A stretch of DNA of 64,000 bases from Bacteroidota bacterium. GTDB taxonomy: Bacteria; Bacteroidota; Bacteroidia; Flavobacteriales; Flavobacteriaceae. The position numbers were made by a program, and so were the translations under genes. The stretch is taken from positions 62,001 to 126,000 of the forward strand of contig JAQCDS010000002.1 of the NCBI GenBank assembly GCA_027620655.1, written 5' to 3'. Below the pieces are notes generated by a model. That model ran no database searches. It was not told the origin of the DNA and saw only the letters and a program-made list of their open reading frames with translations. Shown piece by piece: positions 1 to 9,027 of the stretch; the stretch's first letter is position 1; every line of letters starts with the position of its first letter.

Positions 1-189
1 TAGAGATTAAAGTATAATTAATTTGCTGAGGTTTGTTAAGGAATCAAATTTAGATTTCGAAACAAGTTCAGAATAAATGTCCTAAGCTGCGTGCGAAGGA
101 AAAACGGAAAAAATACATTTCAAGGGTTGAAACGTGTTTTGACCCTTAATTTTTGAAATAAAATAAATTAAAACAATAAATTAATAATT
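1..189 (+). promoter_or_regulatory. Non-coding leader/spacer upstream of rplC
   Basis: No coding frame is visible in the first 189 bases. In this superoperon rpsJ normally precedes rplC, so this is probably the rpsJ-rplC spacer or a leader. Positions 122-147 form a hairpin (AAGGGT pairing with ACCCTT) followed by a short T-run at 150-154. It could be an attenuator, a ribosomal-protein binding structure or a weak terminator. The sequence alone does not decide between these. Confidence 0.4.
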
Positions 190-807
190 ATGTCTGGGTT
201 AATAGGAAAGAAAATCGGAATGACCAGCATCTTTGACGAGAACGGCAAAAACATGCCCTGTACTGTCATACAAGCCGGGCCATGCGTTGTTACCCAAGTC
301 AGAACTGAAGAAAAGGATGGCTATGAAGCCATTCAATTAGGTTTCGATGACAAGACAGAAAAAAGTGCCACAAAAGCTCAAATTGGTCATGCCAAAAAAG
401 CAGGTACAACTGTTAAGAAAAAAGTCGCGGAATTTTCAGGTTTTGATGAGGAGTACAAATTAGGTGATACCATCACTGTAGAGCACTTTGAAGAAGGTGA
501 ATTTGTAGATATCACAGGAACAAGTAAAGGAAAAGGATTCCAAGGGGTTGTAAAACGCCATGGTTTTGCAGGAGTTGGACAAGCGACACATGGTCAGCAC
601 AACCGACTTAGAGCTCCAGGATCTATTGGTGCAGCATCTTACCCTGCACGTGTTTTTAAAGGCATGAAAATGGCTGGACGAATGGGTACTGATACGGTAA
701 AAGTTCAAAATTTAAGAGTTTTAAAAGTAGTAGCGGATCAAAACTTAATTGTAGTTAAGGGATGCGTTCCTGGTCATAAAAACGCTTACGTAAAGATTGA
801 GAAATAA
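190..807 (+). CDS. rplC: 50S ribosomal protein L3
   Basis: L3 is an early 23S rRNA-binding protein whose long loop reaches toward the peptidyl-transferase centre. The protein has 205 residues, the usual length. It carries the conserved loop and the MKMAGRMG segment at about residues 159-166. The ATG at 190 gives the standard [12 protein letters not shown] start. It is the first visible gene of the superoperon and ends one base into rplD. The glutamine that PrmB methylates in Escherichia coli (within GSIGQ) is alanine here (GSIGA), so that modification is not expected. Confidence 0.97.
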   Translation: MSGLIGKKIGMTSIFDENGKNMPCTVIQAGPCVVTQVRTEEKDGYEAIQLGFDDKTEKSATKAQIGHAKKAGTTVKKKVAEFSGFDEEYKLGDTITVEHFEEGEFVDITGTSKGKGFQGVVKRHGFAGVGQATHGQHNRLRAPGSIGAASYPARVFKGMKMAGRMGTDTVKVQNLRVLKVVADQNLIVVKGCVPGHKNAYVKIEK

Positions 808-1436
808 TGAAAGTAGCAGTTTTAGACATCAACGGAAAAGACACAGGTAGAAAGGCAGACCTTTCTAACGAAGTGTTTGCTATAGAGCCCAACAATCATG
901 CGGTATATCTGGACGTTAAGCAATATCTTGCTAATCAACGTCTGGGAACACACAAAGCTAAAGAACGCGGTGAAATTGTTGGAAGTACAAGAAAGATAAA
1001 GAAACAAAAAGGAACTGGTACTGCCAGAGCAGGTAGCATCAAGTCTGGAGTTTTTAAAGGTGGTGGACGTATTTTTGGTCCAAGACCAAGAAACTATGGT
1101 TTCAAGTTAAATAAAAACGTTAAGCGTTTAGCTAGAAAATCGGCATTAACGATTAAAGCCAACGAAAAAGCCATTACCGTTTTGGAAGACTTCAATTTTG
1201 AAGCACCAAAAACAAAAGCATTTACAGCAGTTTTAAAAGCCCTTAACCTCGATAGCAAAAAGTCTTTGTTTGTCTTGGGAGCGCCAAATAATAATGTATA
1301 TTTGTCGTCGCGCAATTTTAAAGGCTCTGAAGTTGTAACTAGCTCAGAATTAAGCACTTATAAAATTCTAAATGCCAATCAAGTTGTGCTTTTAGAAAGT
1401 GCAATTGAAGGAATTGAATCGAATTTAAGTAAATAA
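807..1436 (+). CDS. rplD: 50S ribosomal protein L4
   Basis: L4 binds 23S rRNA domain I and lines the peptide exit tunnel. In enterobacteria it also represses the S10 operon. The 209-residue protein has the characteristic extended loop with [21 protein letters not shown] at about residues 69-97. Its ATG shares one base with the rplC stop (TAATG), a sign of translational coupling. Whether it regulates this operon as in E. coli is unknown for Bacteroidota. Confidence 0.97.
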   Translation: MKVAVLDINGKDTGRKADLSNEVFAIEPNNHAVYLDVKQYLANQRLGTHKAKERGEIVGSTRKIKKQKGTGTARAGSIKSGVFKGGGRIFGPRPRNYGFKLNKNVKRLARKSALTIKANEKAITVLEDFNFEAPKTKAFTAVLKALNLDSKKSLFVLGAPNNNVYLSSRNFKGSEVVTSSELSTYKILNANQVVLLESAIEGIESNLSK

Positions 1437-1443
1437 GAACACC

Positions 1444-1734
1444 ATGAGTATCTTAATTAAACCCATCATCACAGAAAAAGCGACACTAGACAGTGAGTTA
1501 AGAAACTGTTTTAGCTTTTTGGTGAATACAAAGGCGAACAAGGTAGAAATCAAAAAAGCAGTAGAAGCTGCTTACGGTGTTTCAGTAGCCAAAGTTCGAA
1601 CAATAAATGTCCGTCCAGATCGAAAAACCAAATACACAAAAACGGGGATTCAACATGGTAAAACAAATGCCACAAAAAAGGCAATTGTACAACTGGAGGA
1701 AGGTGAAATAATTGATTTATACGCTAATATCTAA
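1444..1734 (+). CDS. rplW: 50S ribosomal protein L23
   Basis: L23 sits at the exit of the ribosomal tunnel and is the docking point for trigger factor and the signal recognition particle. The 96-residue frame begins with the family-typical ILIKPIITEKAT and has the basic C-terminal half that contacts rRNA. It follows rplD after seven bases and precedes rplB after six, in the canonical order. Confidence 0.96.
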   Translation: MSILIKPIITEKATLDSELRNCFSFLVNTKANKVEIKKAVEAAYGVSVAKVRTINVRPDRKTKYTKTGIQHGKTNATKKAIVQLEEGEIIDLYANI

Positions 1735-1740
1735 TTAGAA

Positions 1741-2568
1741 ATGTCAGTAAGAAAATTAAAACCGATTACACCGGGCCAGCGATTTAGAGTAGTTAATGGA
1801 TTTGACGCCATTACTACTGACAAGCCGGAAAAAAGCCTTTTGGCTCCGAAAAAACGCTCAGGTGGTAGAAACAGTCAAGGAAAAATGACCATGCGCTACA
1901 AAGGTGGTGGTCATAAGAAAAGGTACCGTATCATTGACTTCAAAAGAAACAAAACTGGAATTCCAGCTGAAGTAAAGTCTATTGAATACGATCCAAACAG
2001 AACCGCATTTATTGCACTTCTTAACTATCAAGATGGTGAAAAGCGCTACATTATTGCTCAGAACGGCCTAAAAGTAGGTCAGAATCTAGTTTCTGGAACT
2101 GAAAATGTAGCTCCTGAAGTTGGTAATGCAATGCCATTGAGTCAAATTCCATTAGGAACAATTATATCTTGTATTGAACTTCGTCCAGGACAAGGTGCAG
2201 TAATTGCTCGAAGTGCTGGTGCGTTTGCTCAATTGATGGCAAGAGATGGGAAATTTGCCTCTGTTAAATTACCATCAGGAGAAACACGTTTGTTATTATT
2301 GGATTGTTATGCTACCATTGGTGTAGTTTCAAATTCAGATCATCAGCTGTTGGTTTCTGGTAAAGCAGGCCGTAGCCGTTGGTTAGGCAGACGACCAAGA
2401 ACAAGACCAGTAGTAATGAATCCAGTAGATCACCCAATGGGAGGCGGTGAAGGAAAATCATCTGGAGGACATCCAAGATCAAGAAATGGTATTCCTGCAA
2501 AAGGTTATAGAACACGTTCTAAAACTAAAGCAAGTAATAAATATATTGTAGAACGTAGAAAGAAATAA
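1741..2568 (+). CDS. rplB: 50S ribosomal protein L2
   Basis: L2 is a core 23S-binding protein needed for subunit joining and peptidyl transfer. The 275-residue product has the conserved N-terminal [12 protein letters not shown] region and the C-terminal [12 protein letters not shown] motif at about residues 227-238. Its histidine (about residue 231) corresponds to the functionally important His229 of E. coli. Length and position in the operon are standard. Confidence 0.98.
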   Translation: MSVRKLKPITPGQRFRVVNGFDAITTDKPEKSLLAPKKRSGGRNSQGKMTMRYKGGGHKKRYRIIDFKRNKTGIPAEVKSIEYDPNRTAFIALLNYQDGEKRYIIAQNGLKVGQNLVSGTENVAPEVGNAMPLSQIPLGTIISCIELRPGQGAVIARSAGAFAQLMARDGKFASVKLPSGETRLLLLDCYATIGVVSNSDHQLLVSGKAGRSRWLGRRPRTRPVVMNPVDHPMGGGEGKSSGGHPRSRNGIPAKGYRTRSKTKASNKYIVERRKK

Positions 2569-2574
2569 TAAGAC

Positions 2575-2853
2575 ATGGCAAGATCATTAAAAAAAGGACC
2601 TTACGTTCATTATAAATTAGAAAAGAAAGTTGCAGCTAATGTAGAGGCAAACAAAAAAACAGTGATAAAAACTTGGTCTAGAGCCAGTATGATTACACCA
2701 GATTTTGTTGGTCAAACTATTGCAGTACACAACGGTCGTCAATTTGTTCCTGTATACATTACAGAAAACATGGTAGGTCATAAGTTAGGAGAATTTTCGC
2801 CAACACGTTCTTTCCGAGGACACGTAGGTGCAAAAAATAAAGGTAAAAAATAA
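2575..2853 (+). CDS. rpsS: 30S ribosomal protein S19
   Basis: S19 is a head protein of the small subunit that pairs with S13 and contacts the A-site finger. The 92-residue protein starts [11 protein letters not shown] and contains [16 protein letters not shown] near the C-terminus, both family signatures. It is six bases downstream of rplB and five bases upstream of rplV. Confidence 0.97.
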   Translation: MARSLKKGPYVHYKLEKKVAANVEANKKTVIKTWSRASMITPDFVGQTIAVHNGRQFVPVYITENMVGHKLGEFSPTRSFRGHVGAKNKGKK

Positions 2854-2858
2854 GAGCT

Positions 2859-3272
2859 ATGGGAAGTCGTAAAAAACAAATGGCAGATGCTATTAAAGCA
2901 GAAAAAAAGCAAGTTGCTTTTGCAAAGCTTAATAACTGTCCTACGTCACCAAGAAAAATGCGTTTAGTCGCCGATCTTATTCGTGGAGAAAAAGTTGAAA
3001 GAGCACTCAATATTTTGAGATTCAGTCAAAAAGAAGCATCACGTCGATTAGAAAAGTTAGTTCTTTCTGCGGTAGCCAACTGGCAAGCCAAAAACGAAGA
3101 TGCTGATATTGAGGCTGCAGATTTATTCATCAAAGAAATTAGAGTTGATGGCGGATCTATGCTAAAAAGATTAAGACCAGCCCCACAAGGACGTGCACAC
3201 AGAATTAGAAAACGTTCCAATCACGTTACTGTTGTACTTGGAACAAAAAATAATAATACAGAAAGCAAATAA
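2859..3272 (+). CDS. rplV: 50S ribosomal protein L22
   Basis: L22 spans all 23S domains and its beta-hairpin lines the exit tunnel next to L4; hairpin changes give macrolide resistance in other bacteria. The 137-residue protein has the [18 protein letters not shown] segment and the C-terminal [17 protein letters not shown] segment that forms the tunnel hairpin. It has a Lys-rich N-terminal extension of about 20 residues compared with E. coli. Confidence 0.96.
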   Translation: MGSRKKQMADAIKAEKKQVAFAKLNNCPTSPRKMRLVADLIRGEKVERALNILRFSQKEASRRLEKLVLSAVANWQAKNEDADIEAADLFIKEIRVDGGSMLKRLRPAPQGRAHRIRKRSNHVTVVLGTKNNNTESK

Positions 3273-3275
3273 CAC

Positions 3276-3986
3276 ATGGGACAGAAGACAAATCCAATAG
3301 GAAATCGCCTTGGAATTATCAGAGGATGGGAATCTAACTGGTATGGAGGAAACGATTATGGAGATAAACTTGCTGAAGATGATAAAATCAGAAAGTATAT
3401 TTTCGTTCGTTTGGCAAAAGCTAGCGTTTCAAGAGTTATTATTGAAAGAACACTAAAGCTTGTAACTATCACAATTACTACAGCCCGTCCAGGGATTATT
3501 ATTGGTAAAGGTGGACAAGAAGTAGACAAGTTAAAAGAAGAGCTGAGAAAACTTACGGGGAAAGATATTCAATTGAACATCTTTGAAATTAAACGTCCAG
3601 AGTTTGATGCATTTTTAGTGGCAACGAGCATTGCACGCCAAATTGAAAACCGTATTTCATACAAACGTGCTATAAAAATGGCAATTGTTGCCACAATGCG
3701 TATGAATGCAGAGGGAATCAAAGTCCAAATTAGTGGTCGTTTGAATGGTGCTGAAATGGCACGTAATGAGCACTATAAAGAAGGAAGAATTCCATTATCT
3801 ACATTTAGAGCAGATATTGATTATGCTCTTGTAGAAGCACATACGACATATGGTCGTTTGGGCATCAAAGTATGGATTATGAAAGGTGAAGTATATGGAA
3901 AAAGAGAATTATCTCCACTAGTTGGTTTATCAAAAAAACAAGACCGTGGAGGCCGCTCAAATTCCAAAAGTCGCCGTAGAAAGTAA
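3276..3986 (+). CDS. rpsC: 30S ribosomal protein S3
   Basis: S3 forms part of the mRNA entry tunnel and its helicase activity. The 236-residue protein begins [13 protein letters not shown]. It has the KH RNA-binding loop [13 protein letters not shown], with GKGG at residues 77-80, then the C-terminal S3 domain with [15 protein letters not shown] basic tail ends in SRRRK. It begins three bases after the rplV stop. Confidence 0.97.
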   Translation: MGQKTNPIGNRLGIIRGWESNWYGGNDYGDKLAEDDKIRKYIFVRLAKASVSRVIIERTLKLVTITITTARPGIIIGKGGQEVDKLKEELRKLTGKDIQLNIFEIKRPEFDAFLVATSIARQIENRISYKRAIKMAIVATMRMNAEGIKVQISGRLNGAEMARNEHYKEGRIPLSTFRADIDYALVEAHTTYGRLGIKVWIMKGEVYGKRELSPLVGLSKKQDRGGRSNSKSRRRK

Positions 3987-4004
3987 TTTTTTAAATAAAA
4001 GAAA

Positions 4005-4424
4005 ATGTTACAACCAAAAAGAACAAAATTCCGTAAAGTCCAGAAGGGACGTATGAAAGGAAACTCTGGAAGAGGACACCTTCTTTCTAGTGGAATGTTT
4101 GGTATAAAATCATTAGATTCAAATTTTTTGACTTCACGTCAAATTGAAGCCGCTCGTATTGCAGCTACACGTTACATGAAAAGAGAAGGTCAACTTTGGA
4201 TTAAAATATTTCCAGACAAGCCTATCACCAAAAAGCCTCTGGAGGTACGTATGGGTAAAGGAAAAGGTGCCGTTGAATATTGGGCAGCTGTTGTAAAGCC
4301 AGGTCGAATTATATTCGAAGTAGGTGGAGTTCCTATCGAAATTGCAAAAGAAGCACTTCGTTTGGCTGCTCAAAAATTACCAGTTAAAACTAAATTTGTA
4401 ATTGCCAGAGACTACGAGGCCTAA
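4005..4424 (+). CDS. rplP: 50S ribosomal protein L16
   Basis: L16 organises the A-site tRNA region of the large subunit. The 139-residue protein shows the standard [16 protein letters not shown] start and the [16 protein letters not shown] segment. The lengths and the order rpsC-rplP-rpmC are canonical. Confidence 0.97.
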   Translation: MLQPKRTKFRKVQKGRMKGNSGRGHLLSSGMFGIKSLDSNFLTSRQIEAARIAATRYMKREGQLWIKIFPDKPITKKPLEVRMGKGKGAVEYWAAVVKPGRIIFEVGGVPIEIAKEALRLAAQKLPVKTKFVIARDYEA

Positions 4425-4436
4425 TATATTGATATT

Positions 4437-4628
4437 ATGAAACAATCTGAAATTAAAGAATTATCAACGGCTGAGTTACAAGAAAAACTTAGTGAAACTA
4501 AAAAAGCATATGCCGATTTAAAAATGACACATGCGATATCACCTCTAGAAAATCCAATCCAGTTGCGAAGCGTAAGACGTAGTGTAGCCCGATTGGCAAC
4601 AGAGCTAACAAAAAGAGACGTACAATAA
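4437..4628 (+). CDS. rpmC: 50S ribosomal protein L29
   Basis: L29 is a small two-helix protein at the tunnel exit next to L23. The 63-residue frame is helical and has the family pattern [11 protein letters not shown] in its first helix and the [14 protein letters not shown] segment in the second. It lies between rplP and rpsQ as expected. Confidence 0.95.
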   Translation: MKQSEIKELSTAELQEKLSETKKAYADLKMTHAISPLENPIQLRSVRRSVARLATELTKRDVQ

Positions 4629-4642
4629 TTGTATTTGTTGAG

Positions 4643-4900
4643 ATGGAAAAAAGAAATTTAAGAAAAGAACGTATAGGGATTGTTACAAGTAACAAAATGA
4701 TGAAATCAATTGTGGTTTCTGAAGTAAAGAAAGTAAAGCACCCTATGTATGGAAAGTTCGTACTTAAAACAAAAAAGTACGTAGCACACGACGAACAAAA
4801 CGACTGCAATGAAGGCGATACTGTAAGGATCATGGAAACAAGACCTTTAAGTAAGTCTAAATGTTGGAGATTAGTAGAAATTATTGAAAGAGCTAAGTAA
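4643..4900 (+). CDS. rpsQ: 30S ribosomal protein S17
   Basis: S17 is a primary 16S rRNA-binding protein with an OB fold. The 85-residue protein has [19 protein letters not shown] near its start and the conserved [19 protein letters not shown] stretch. The ATG at 4643 lies 14 bases after rpmC. Confidence 0.96.
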   Translation: MEKRNLRKERIGIVTSNKMMKSIVVSEVKKVKHPMYGKFVLKTKKYVAHDEQNDCNEGDTVRIMETRPLSKSKCWRLVEIIERAK

Positions 4901-4902
4901 TT

Positions 4903-5271
4903 ATGGTACAACAAGAATCAAGATTAAAAGTAGCTGACAATACTGGAGCAAAAGAAGTCCTAACCATTCGTGTTTTGGGTGGAACAAAACGCAGATATGC
5001 CTCTTTGGGAGATAAAATTGTTGTTTCTGTAAAAGATGCAACGCCAAACGGTAACATCAAAAAAGGAGCGGTATCTACAGCAGTTGTTGTGCGTACAGTA
5101 AAAGAAGTACGTCGTCCAGACGGATCTTATATTAGATTTGACGACAATGCATGTGTCCTTCTAGATGCCAACGGCGAGATGAAAGGAACACGTGTGTTTG
5201 GACCAGTAGCAAGAGAACTACGTGATAAAAAATTCATGAAAATTGTTTCATTAGCACCAGAAGTGCTTTAA
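4903..5271 (+). CDS. rplN: 50S ribosomal protein L14
   Basis: L14 forms an intersubunit bridge and binds L19. The 122-residue protein begins [18 protein letters not shown] and ends [10 protein letters not shown], both diagnostic. Unlike E. coli, this lineage keeps a single continuous superoperon, so no separate spc promoter is obvious before it. Confidence 0.97.
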   Translation: MVQQESRLKVADNTGAKEVLTIRVLGGTKRRYASLGDKIVVSVKDATPNGNIKKGAVSTAVVVRTVKEVRRPDGSYIRFDDNACVLLDANGEMKGTRVFGPVARELRDKKFMKIVSLAPEVL

Positions 5272-5283
5272 TATAAAACAACA

Positions 5284-5595
5284 ATGGGAAAGCTAAAGAT
5301 AAAAACAGGAGATACAGTACGAGTGATTGCTGGAGACCACAAAGGTTCTGAAGGTAAAGTACTTACTGTTTTCATAGAAAAAAATAAAGCCATCGTAGAG
5401 GGTGTGAATATGATTAAAAAACATATGAAGCCAAGTGCACAAAATCCTCAAGGTGGTATTGTAGAAAAAGAAGCAGCGCTTCAAATTTCTAACCTATCCT
5501 TGATCAACTCTAAAGGCGAAACGACAAGAGTTGGATACAGAGTAGAGGACGGTAAGAAAGTACGCTATGCAAAAAAATCTAACGAAGTAATATAA
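5284..5595 (+). CDS. rplX: 50S ribosomal protein L24
   Basis: L24 nucleates large-subunit assembly. The 103-residue protein contains an N-terminal KOW motif ([20 protein letters not shown], residues 7-26) and a basic middle ([12 protein letters not shown]). Its length matches the bacterial family. Confidence 0.96.
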   Translation: MGKLKIKTGDTVRVIAGDHKGSEGKVLTVFIEKNKAIVEGVNMIKKHMKPSAQNPQGGIVEKEAALQISNLSLINSKGETTRVGYRVEDGKKVRYAKKSNEVI

Positions 5596-5600
5596 GTGTT

Positions 5601-6152
5601 ATGACGTATATTCCAAGATTGAAACAAGAGTATAAAGACAAAGTAATCTCTGCTCTTACAGAAGAATTCGGTTACAAAAATGTAATGCAAGTTCCAAAAC
5701 TTCAAAAGATTGTTATCTCTAAAGGAGTTGGTGCTGCAGTAGCCGACAAGAAATTAATAGACCATGCTGTTGATGAAATCACAAAAATTTCTGGACAAAA
5801 AGCAGTGGCTACAATATCTAAAAAAGACGTTGCATCATTTAAGCTTCGTAAAGGAATGCCAATTGGTGCAAAAGTAACACTTAGAGGTGAGCGTATGTAC
5901 GAATTTTTGGACCGTTTGGTTACTTCTGCGTTGCCACGTGTAAGAGATTTTAGCGGGATTAAAGCCAATGGTTTTGATGGGCGTGGAAACTACAACTTAG
6001 GTATTACAGAACAAATTATATTCCCAGAAATTGATATTGATAAAGTCAACAAAATTTCGGGTATGGACATTTCCTTTGTGACCTCTGCAGAGACCGATAA
6101 GGAAGCAAAATCATTATTAACAGAACTAGGGTTACCTTTTAAAAAGAATTAA
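5601..6152 (+). CDS. rplE: 50S ribosomal protein L5
   Basis: L5 binds 5S rRNA and contacts the P-site tRNA. The 183-residue protein shows [15 protein letters not shown] at the N-terminus, and the conserved RDFSGI and [14 protein letters not shown] segments. Its ATG is five bases after rplX and its stop three bases before rpsN. Confidence 0.97.
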   Translation: MTYIPRLKQEYKDKVISALTEEFGYKNVMQVPKLQKIVISKGVGAAVADKKLIDHAVDEITKISGQKAVATISKKDVASFKLRKGMPIGAKVTLRGERMYEFLDRLVTSALPRVRDFSGIKANGFDGRGNYNLGITEQIIFPEIDIDKVNKISGMDISFVTSAETDKEAKSLLTELGLPFKKN

Positions 6153-6155
6153 TCT

Positions 6156-6425
6156 ATGGCAAAAGAATCAATGAAAGCCCGCGAGGTGAAACGTGCAAAA
6201 GCAGTTGCAAAATACGCTGAAAAGCGTAAAGCACTTAAAGAAGCAGGAGATTATGAAGGGTTGCAAAAATTACCAAAAAATGCCTCTCCAATTCGTACGC
6301 ACAACCGTTGCAAATTGACGGGACGTCCAAAAGGATATATGCGTCAATTTGGTATCTCGAGAGTTATGTTTAGAGAAATGGCCAACAAAGGACTTATACC
6401 AGGGGTTAAAAAAGCCAGCTGGTAA
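6156..6425 (+). CDS. rpsN: 30S ribosomal protein S14 (zinc-free form)
   Basis: S14 is a head protein of the small subunit. The 89-residue product is the long, zinc-independent form: it has one cysteine (in [12 protein letters not shown]) and not the CxxC...CxxC ribbon of the short form. The C-terminal [10 protein letters not shown] tail is typical. The following gap to rpsH is unusually long for this operon (70 bases) and contains an imperfect hairpin. Confidence 0.96.
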   Translation: MAKESMKAREVKRAKAVAKYAEKRKALKEAGDYEGLQKLPKNASPIRTHNRCKLTGRPKGYMRQFGISRVMFREMANKGLIPGVKKASW

Positions 6426-6448
6426 AAATTAAATTAGAATTATAAATT

Positions 6449-6481
6449 GGTTTCAGGTTCTAAAAATAGAAAACCAAAACC
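6449..6481 (+). promoter_or_regulatory. Imperfect hairpin in the rpsN-rpsH spacer
   Basis: GGTTTCAGGTTCT (6449-6461) can pair imperfectly with AGAAAACCAAAACC (6468-6481) across a 6-base loop. It lies 15 bases upstream of the rpsH start. S8 represses the spc operon through an mRNA structure in E. coli, located elsewhere. A similar role here is only a guess from position. Confidence 0.3.
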
Positions 6482-6495
6482 GCAAATTAATAACT

Positions 6496-6894
6496 ATGAA
6501 TACAGATCCAATAGCGGATTATTTAACAAGAATTAGAAATGCAGTGCTTGCAAACCACAGAGTGGTAGAAATTCCTGCCTCTAATTTGAAAAAAGAAATC
6601 ACTAAAATATTATTTGATCAAGGATATATTTTAAGTTACAAATTTGACGATTCAACAAGTCAAGGTACTATCAAAATTGCTTTGAAGTATACCAAAGACA
6701 CCAAAGAATCTGTCATCAAGAAAATTCAACGAATCAGTAAACCTGGTTTACGTAAATATGCGAGTTCAAAAGAACTTCCTCGTATCCTCAATGGACTTGG
6801 AATTGCTATCGTTTCAACTTCTCATGGAGTGATGACAGGAAAGCAAGCCCAACGTGAAAATGTAGGTGGAGAAATTTTATGTTACGTTTACTAA
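6496..6894 (+). CDS. rpsH: 30S ribosomal protein S8
   Basis: S8 is a primary 16S rRNA-binding protein and a known translational repressor of the spc operon in enterobacteria. The 132-residue protein begins with NTDPIADYLTRIRNA and ends GGEILCYVY, with the STSHGVMTGKQAQ motif near residue 113. All are family signatures. Confidence 0.97.
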   Translation: MNTDPIADYLTRIRNAVLANHRVVEIPASNLKKEITKILFDQGYILSYKFDDSTSQGTIKIALKYTKDTKESVIKKIQRISKPGLRKYASSKELPRILNGLGIAIVSTSHGVMTGKQAQRENVGGEILCYVY

Positions 6895-6911
6895 TTTTAA
6901 AGTATTAAGAA

Positions 6912-7454
6912 ATGTCAAGAATAGGAAATAATCCAATTTCAGTTCCAGAAGGTGTAACCATCGACATTACCGATAGCGCGATAACCGTTAAAGGAAAATT
7001 AGGTGAACTGACACAAGAGTACTCTGGAGTGAGCTTCAAGATTGAAGATAATACTCTAACTGTAGAGCGTGACTCAGAAAAGAAAGAACACAAAGCCAAG
7101 CACGGTTTGTACAGAGCATTGGTAAACAATATGATTCATGGAGTAACAACAGGTTGGTCCAAAGAATTAGAACTCGTAGGAGTAGGATACAGAGCTTCAA
7201 ATCAAGGAAATAAGCTTGATATGGCACTTGGATTCTCACACAATATTATTTTAGATATTGCACCAGAAGTTAAAGTAGAAACTGTTTCGGAGAAAGGAAA
7301 AAACCCAATTATCAAACTAACTTCTTTTGATAAGCAACTTGTTGGACAAGTTGCTGCCAAAATTCGCGGATTTAGAAAACCTGAACCATACAAAGGAAAA
7401 GGAATCAAGTTCGTTGGTGAAGAAATAAGAAGAAAAGCAGGTAAATCAGCTTAA
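6912..7454 (+). CDS. rplF: 50S ribosomal protein L6
   Basis: L6 lies near the factor-binding site of the large subunit. The 180-residue protein has two copies of the L6 fold. It begins SRIGNNPISVPEGV and has the C-terminal KPEPYKGKGIKFVGE signature at about residues 156-170. Confidence 0.97.
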   Translation: MSRIGNNPISVPEGVTIDITDSAITVKGKLGELTQEYSGVSFKIEDNTLTVERDSEKKEHKAKHGLYRALVNNMIHGVTTGWSKELELVGVGYRASNQGNKLDMALGFSHNIILDIAPEVKVETVSEKGKNPIIKLTSFDKQLVGQVAAKIRGFRKPEPYKGKGIKFVGEEIRRKAGKSA

Positions 7455-7465
7455 TAAGAAAGATT

Positions 7466-7822
7466 ATGGCACTAACAAAGAACGAAAGAAGACAACGTAT
7501 AAAAAGCAGAATTAGAAAAACTGTCACTGGGACAAGTGCTCAGCCACGTTTAGCTGTTTTTAGAAGTAATAAAGAAATTTATGCTCAATTGATTAATGAT
7601 GTTACTGGTGAGACAATTGCTGCTGCATCGTCAAGAGACAAAGATTTGAGTACTGCAAAAGGTACCAAAATAGAAGTTGCCACTTTGGTGGGGAAATCAA
7701 TAGGAGAGAAAGCTCTAAAAGCAGGTGTTTCTAACATCACTTTTGATAGAGGTGGTTATTTATATCATGGAAGAGTTAAATCATTAGCAGAAGGCGCTAG
7801 AGAAGCCGGACTAAAATTTTAA
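7466..7822 (+). CDS. rplR: 50S ribosomal protein L18
   Basis: L18 binds 5S rRNA together with L5 and L25. The 118-residue protein has the basic N-terminus (ERRQRIKSRIRKTV), the RLAVFRSNKEIYAQL segment and the C-terminal FDRGGYLYHGRVKSLAEGAR. Its place between rplF and rpsE is canonical. Confidence 0.97.
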   Translation: MALTKNERRQRIKSRIRKTVTGTSAQPRLAVFRSNKEIYAQLINDVTGETIAAASSRDKDLSTAKGTKIEVATLVGKSIGEKALKAGVSNITFDRGGYLYHGRVKSLAEGAREAGLKF

Positions 7823-7828
7823 TAAGAT

Positions 7829-8353
7829 ATGTATCAAAAATACAAAAGTGCAGAACTAGTAAAACCAAGTGGTTTAGAATTGAAAGACCGATTGGTAGGT
7901 GTACAAAGAGTTACAAAAGTGACTAAAGGTGGTCGTGCTTTCGGATTCTCAGCAATTGTTGTTGTGGGAGATGAAGCCGGTGTTGTTGGTCATGGATTAG
8001 GAAAATCTAAAGATGTTGCAAGTGCTATCGCAAAAGCTGTAGAAGATGCTAAGAAAAACTTAGTACGTATACCGTTATTGAAAGGAACGTTGCCACATGA
8101 GCAAAAAGGAAAATATGGTGGAGCACGTGTAAACATTATCCCAGCAGCACCTGGTACAGGGGTTATTGCTGGAGGTGCTGTTCGTATTGTTTTGGAAGCC
8201 GTTGGTGTCCATGACGTACTATCAAAATCTCAAGGATCATCTAATCCACACAATGTTGTAAAAGCAACTTTTGATGCGTTATTACAATTAAGAGATGCCA
8301 AGAAAATTGCACGTGATCGTGGAATTTCTCTTGAAAAAGTGTTTAACGGATAA
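7829..8353 (+). CDS. rpsE: 30S ribosomal protein S5
   Basis: S5 takes part in decoding accuracy and mRNA unwinding. The 174-residue protein has the S5 N-terminal double-stranded RNA-binding fold ([31 protein letters not shown]). The C-terminal domain follows with [15 protein letters not shown]. Length is normal for the family. Confidence 0.97.
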   Translation: MYQKYKSAELVKPSGLELKDRLVGVQRVTKVTKGGRAFGFSAIVVVGDEAGVVGHGLGKSKDVASAIAKAVEDAKKNLVRIPLLKGTLPHEQKGKYGGARVNIIPAAPGTGVIAGGAVRIVLEAVGVHDVLSKSQGSSNPHNVVKATFDALLQLRDAKKIARDRGISLEKVFNG

Positions 8354-8365
8354 TATTTAGACAGC

Positions 8366-8545
8366 ATGGCTAAAATAAAAGTAACAAAACAGAAAAGTGC
8401 AATCAATCGTACAAAAAGACAAAAGCTTACATTAGAAGCACTTGGTCTAAATAAGATTGGTCAAACTGTAGAGCACGATGATACTCCAAATATTTTGGGG
8501 ATGATCAATAAAGTAAAACATTTAGTTTCTGTAGAAGAAGCTTAA
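8366..8545 (+). CDS. rpmD: 50S ribosomal protein L30
   Basis: This 59-residue reading frame starts at the ATG at 8366 and stops at TAA 8543-8545. It encodes the small L30 protein: [15 protein letters not shown], then [19 protein letters not shown], then a final helix [14 protein letters not shown]. It lies in the canonical place between rpsE and rplO. It contributes to the 23S domain II/V region of the large subunit. Confidence 0.95.
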   Translation: MAKIKVTKQKSAINRTKRQKLTLEALGLNKIGQTVEHDDTPNILGMINKVKHLVSVEEA

Positions 8546-8564
8546 ACATACAATACTACTGAAA

Positions 8565-9017
8565 ATGAATTTAAGTAATTTAAAACCTGCAAAAGGTTCA
8601 GTTCAAAGTCCAGGCAAGCGCGTTGGTAGAGGTCAAGGGTCCGGTAAAGGAGGTACAGCCACAAGAGGACACAAAGGGGCAAAGTCACGTTCTGGATATT
8701 CAAGAAAAATTGGTTTTGAAGGAGGGCAAATGCCTCTTCAAAGACGTGTTCCTAAGTTTGGCTTCAAAAACATCAACAGAAAAGATTATCAAGGTATAAA
8801 CCTAGATACACTTCAGAAATTAGTTGATGAAAAGAAAATCAAATCAGAATTGGATTTTAATACCATCGTAGAATTGCGTTTAGCAGGGAAAAATGAATTG
8901 GTAAAAATCTTAGGACGAGGCGAATTAAAAGCAAAGATAAAAGTCTCTGCACACAAGTTCACTGCAACAGCAAAAGCTGCCATTGAAGCTGCGGGTGGAG
9001 AAGTAGTAACATTATAA
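8565..9017 (+). CDS. rplO: 50S ribosomal protein L15
   Basis: L15 is a late-assembly large-subunit protein. The 150-residue product has the Gly/Arg/Lys-rich N-terminus typical of L15 ([19 protein letters not shown]), the [18 protein letters not shown] segment and the C-terminal [15 protein letters not shown]. It precedes secY by ten bases, the standard arrangement. Confidence 0.97.
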   Translation: MNLSNLKPAKGSVQSPGKRVGRGQGSGKGGTATRGHKGAKSRSGYSRKIGFEGGQMPLQRRVPKFGFKNINRKDYQGINLDTLQKLVDEKKIKSELDFNTIVELRLAGKNELVKILGRGELKAKIKVSAHKFTATAKAAIEAAGGEVVTL

Positions 9018-9027
9018 TCCCCAACGA

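Noticed and set aside
4498-4914. 138-codon minus-strand frame across rpmC and rpsQ
   Set aside because: It is antisense to conserved ribosomal protein genes and has no signature of its own.
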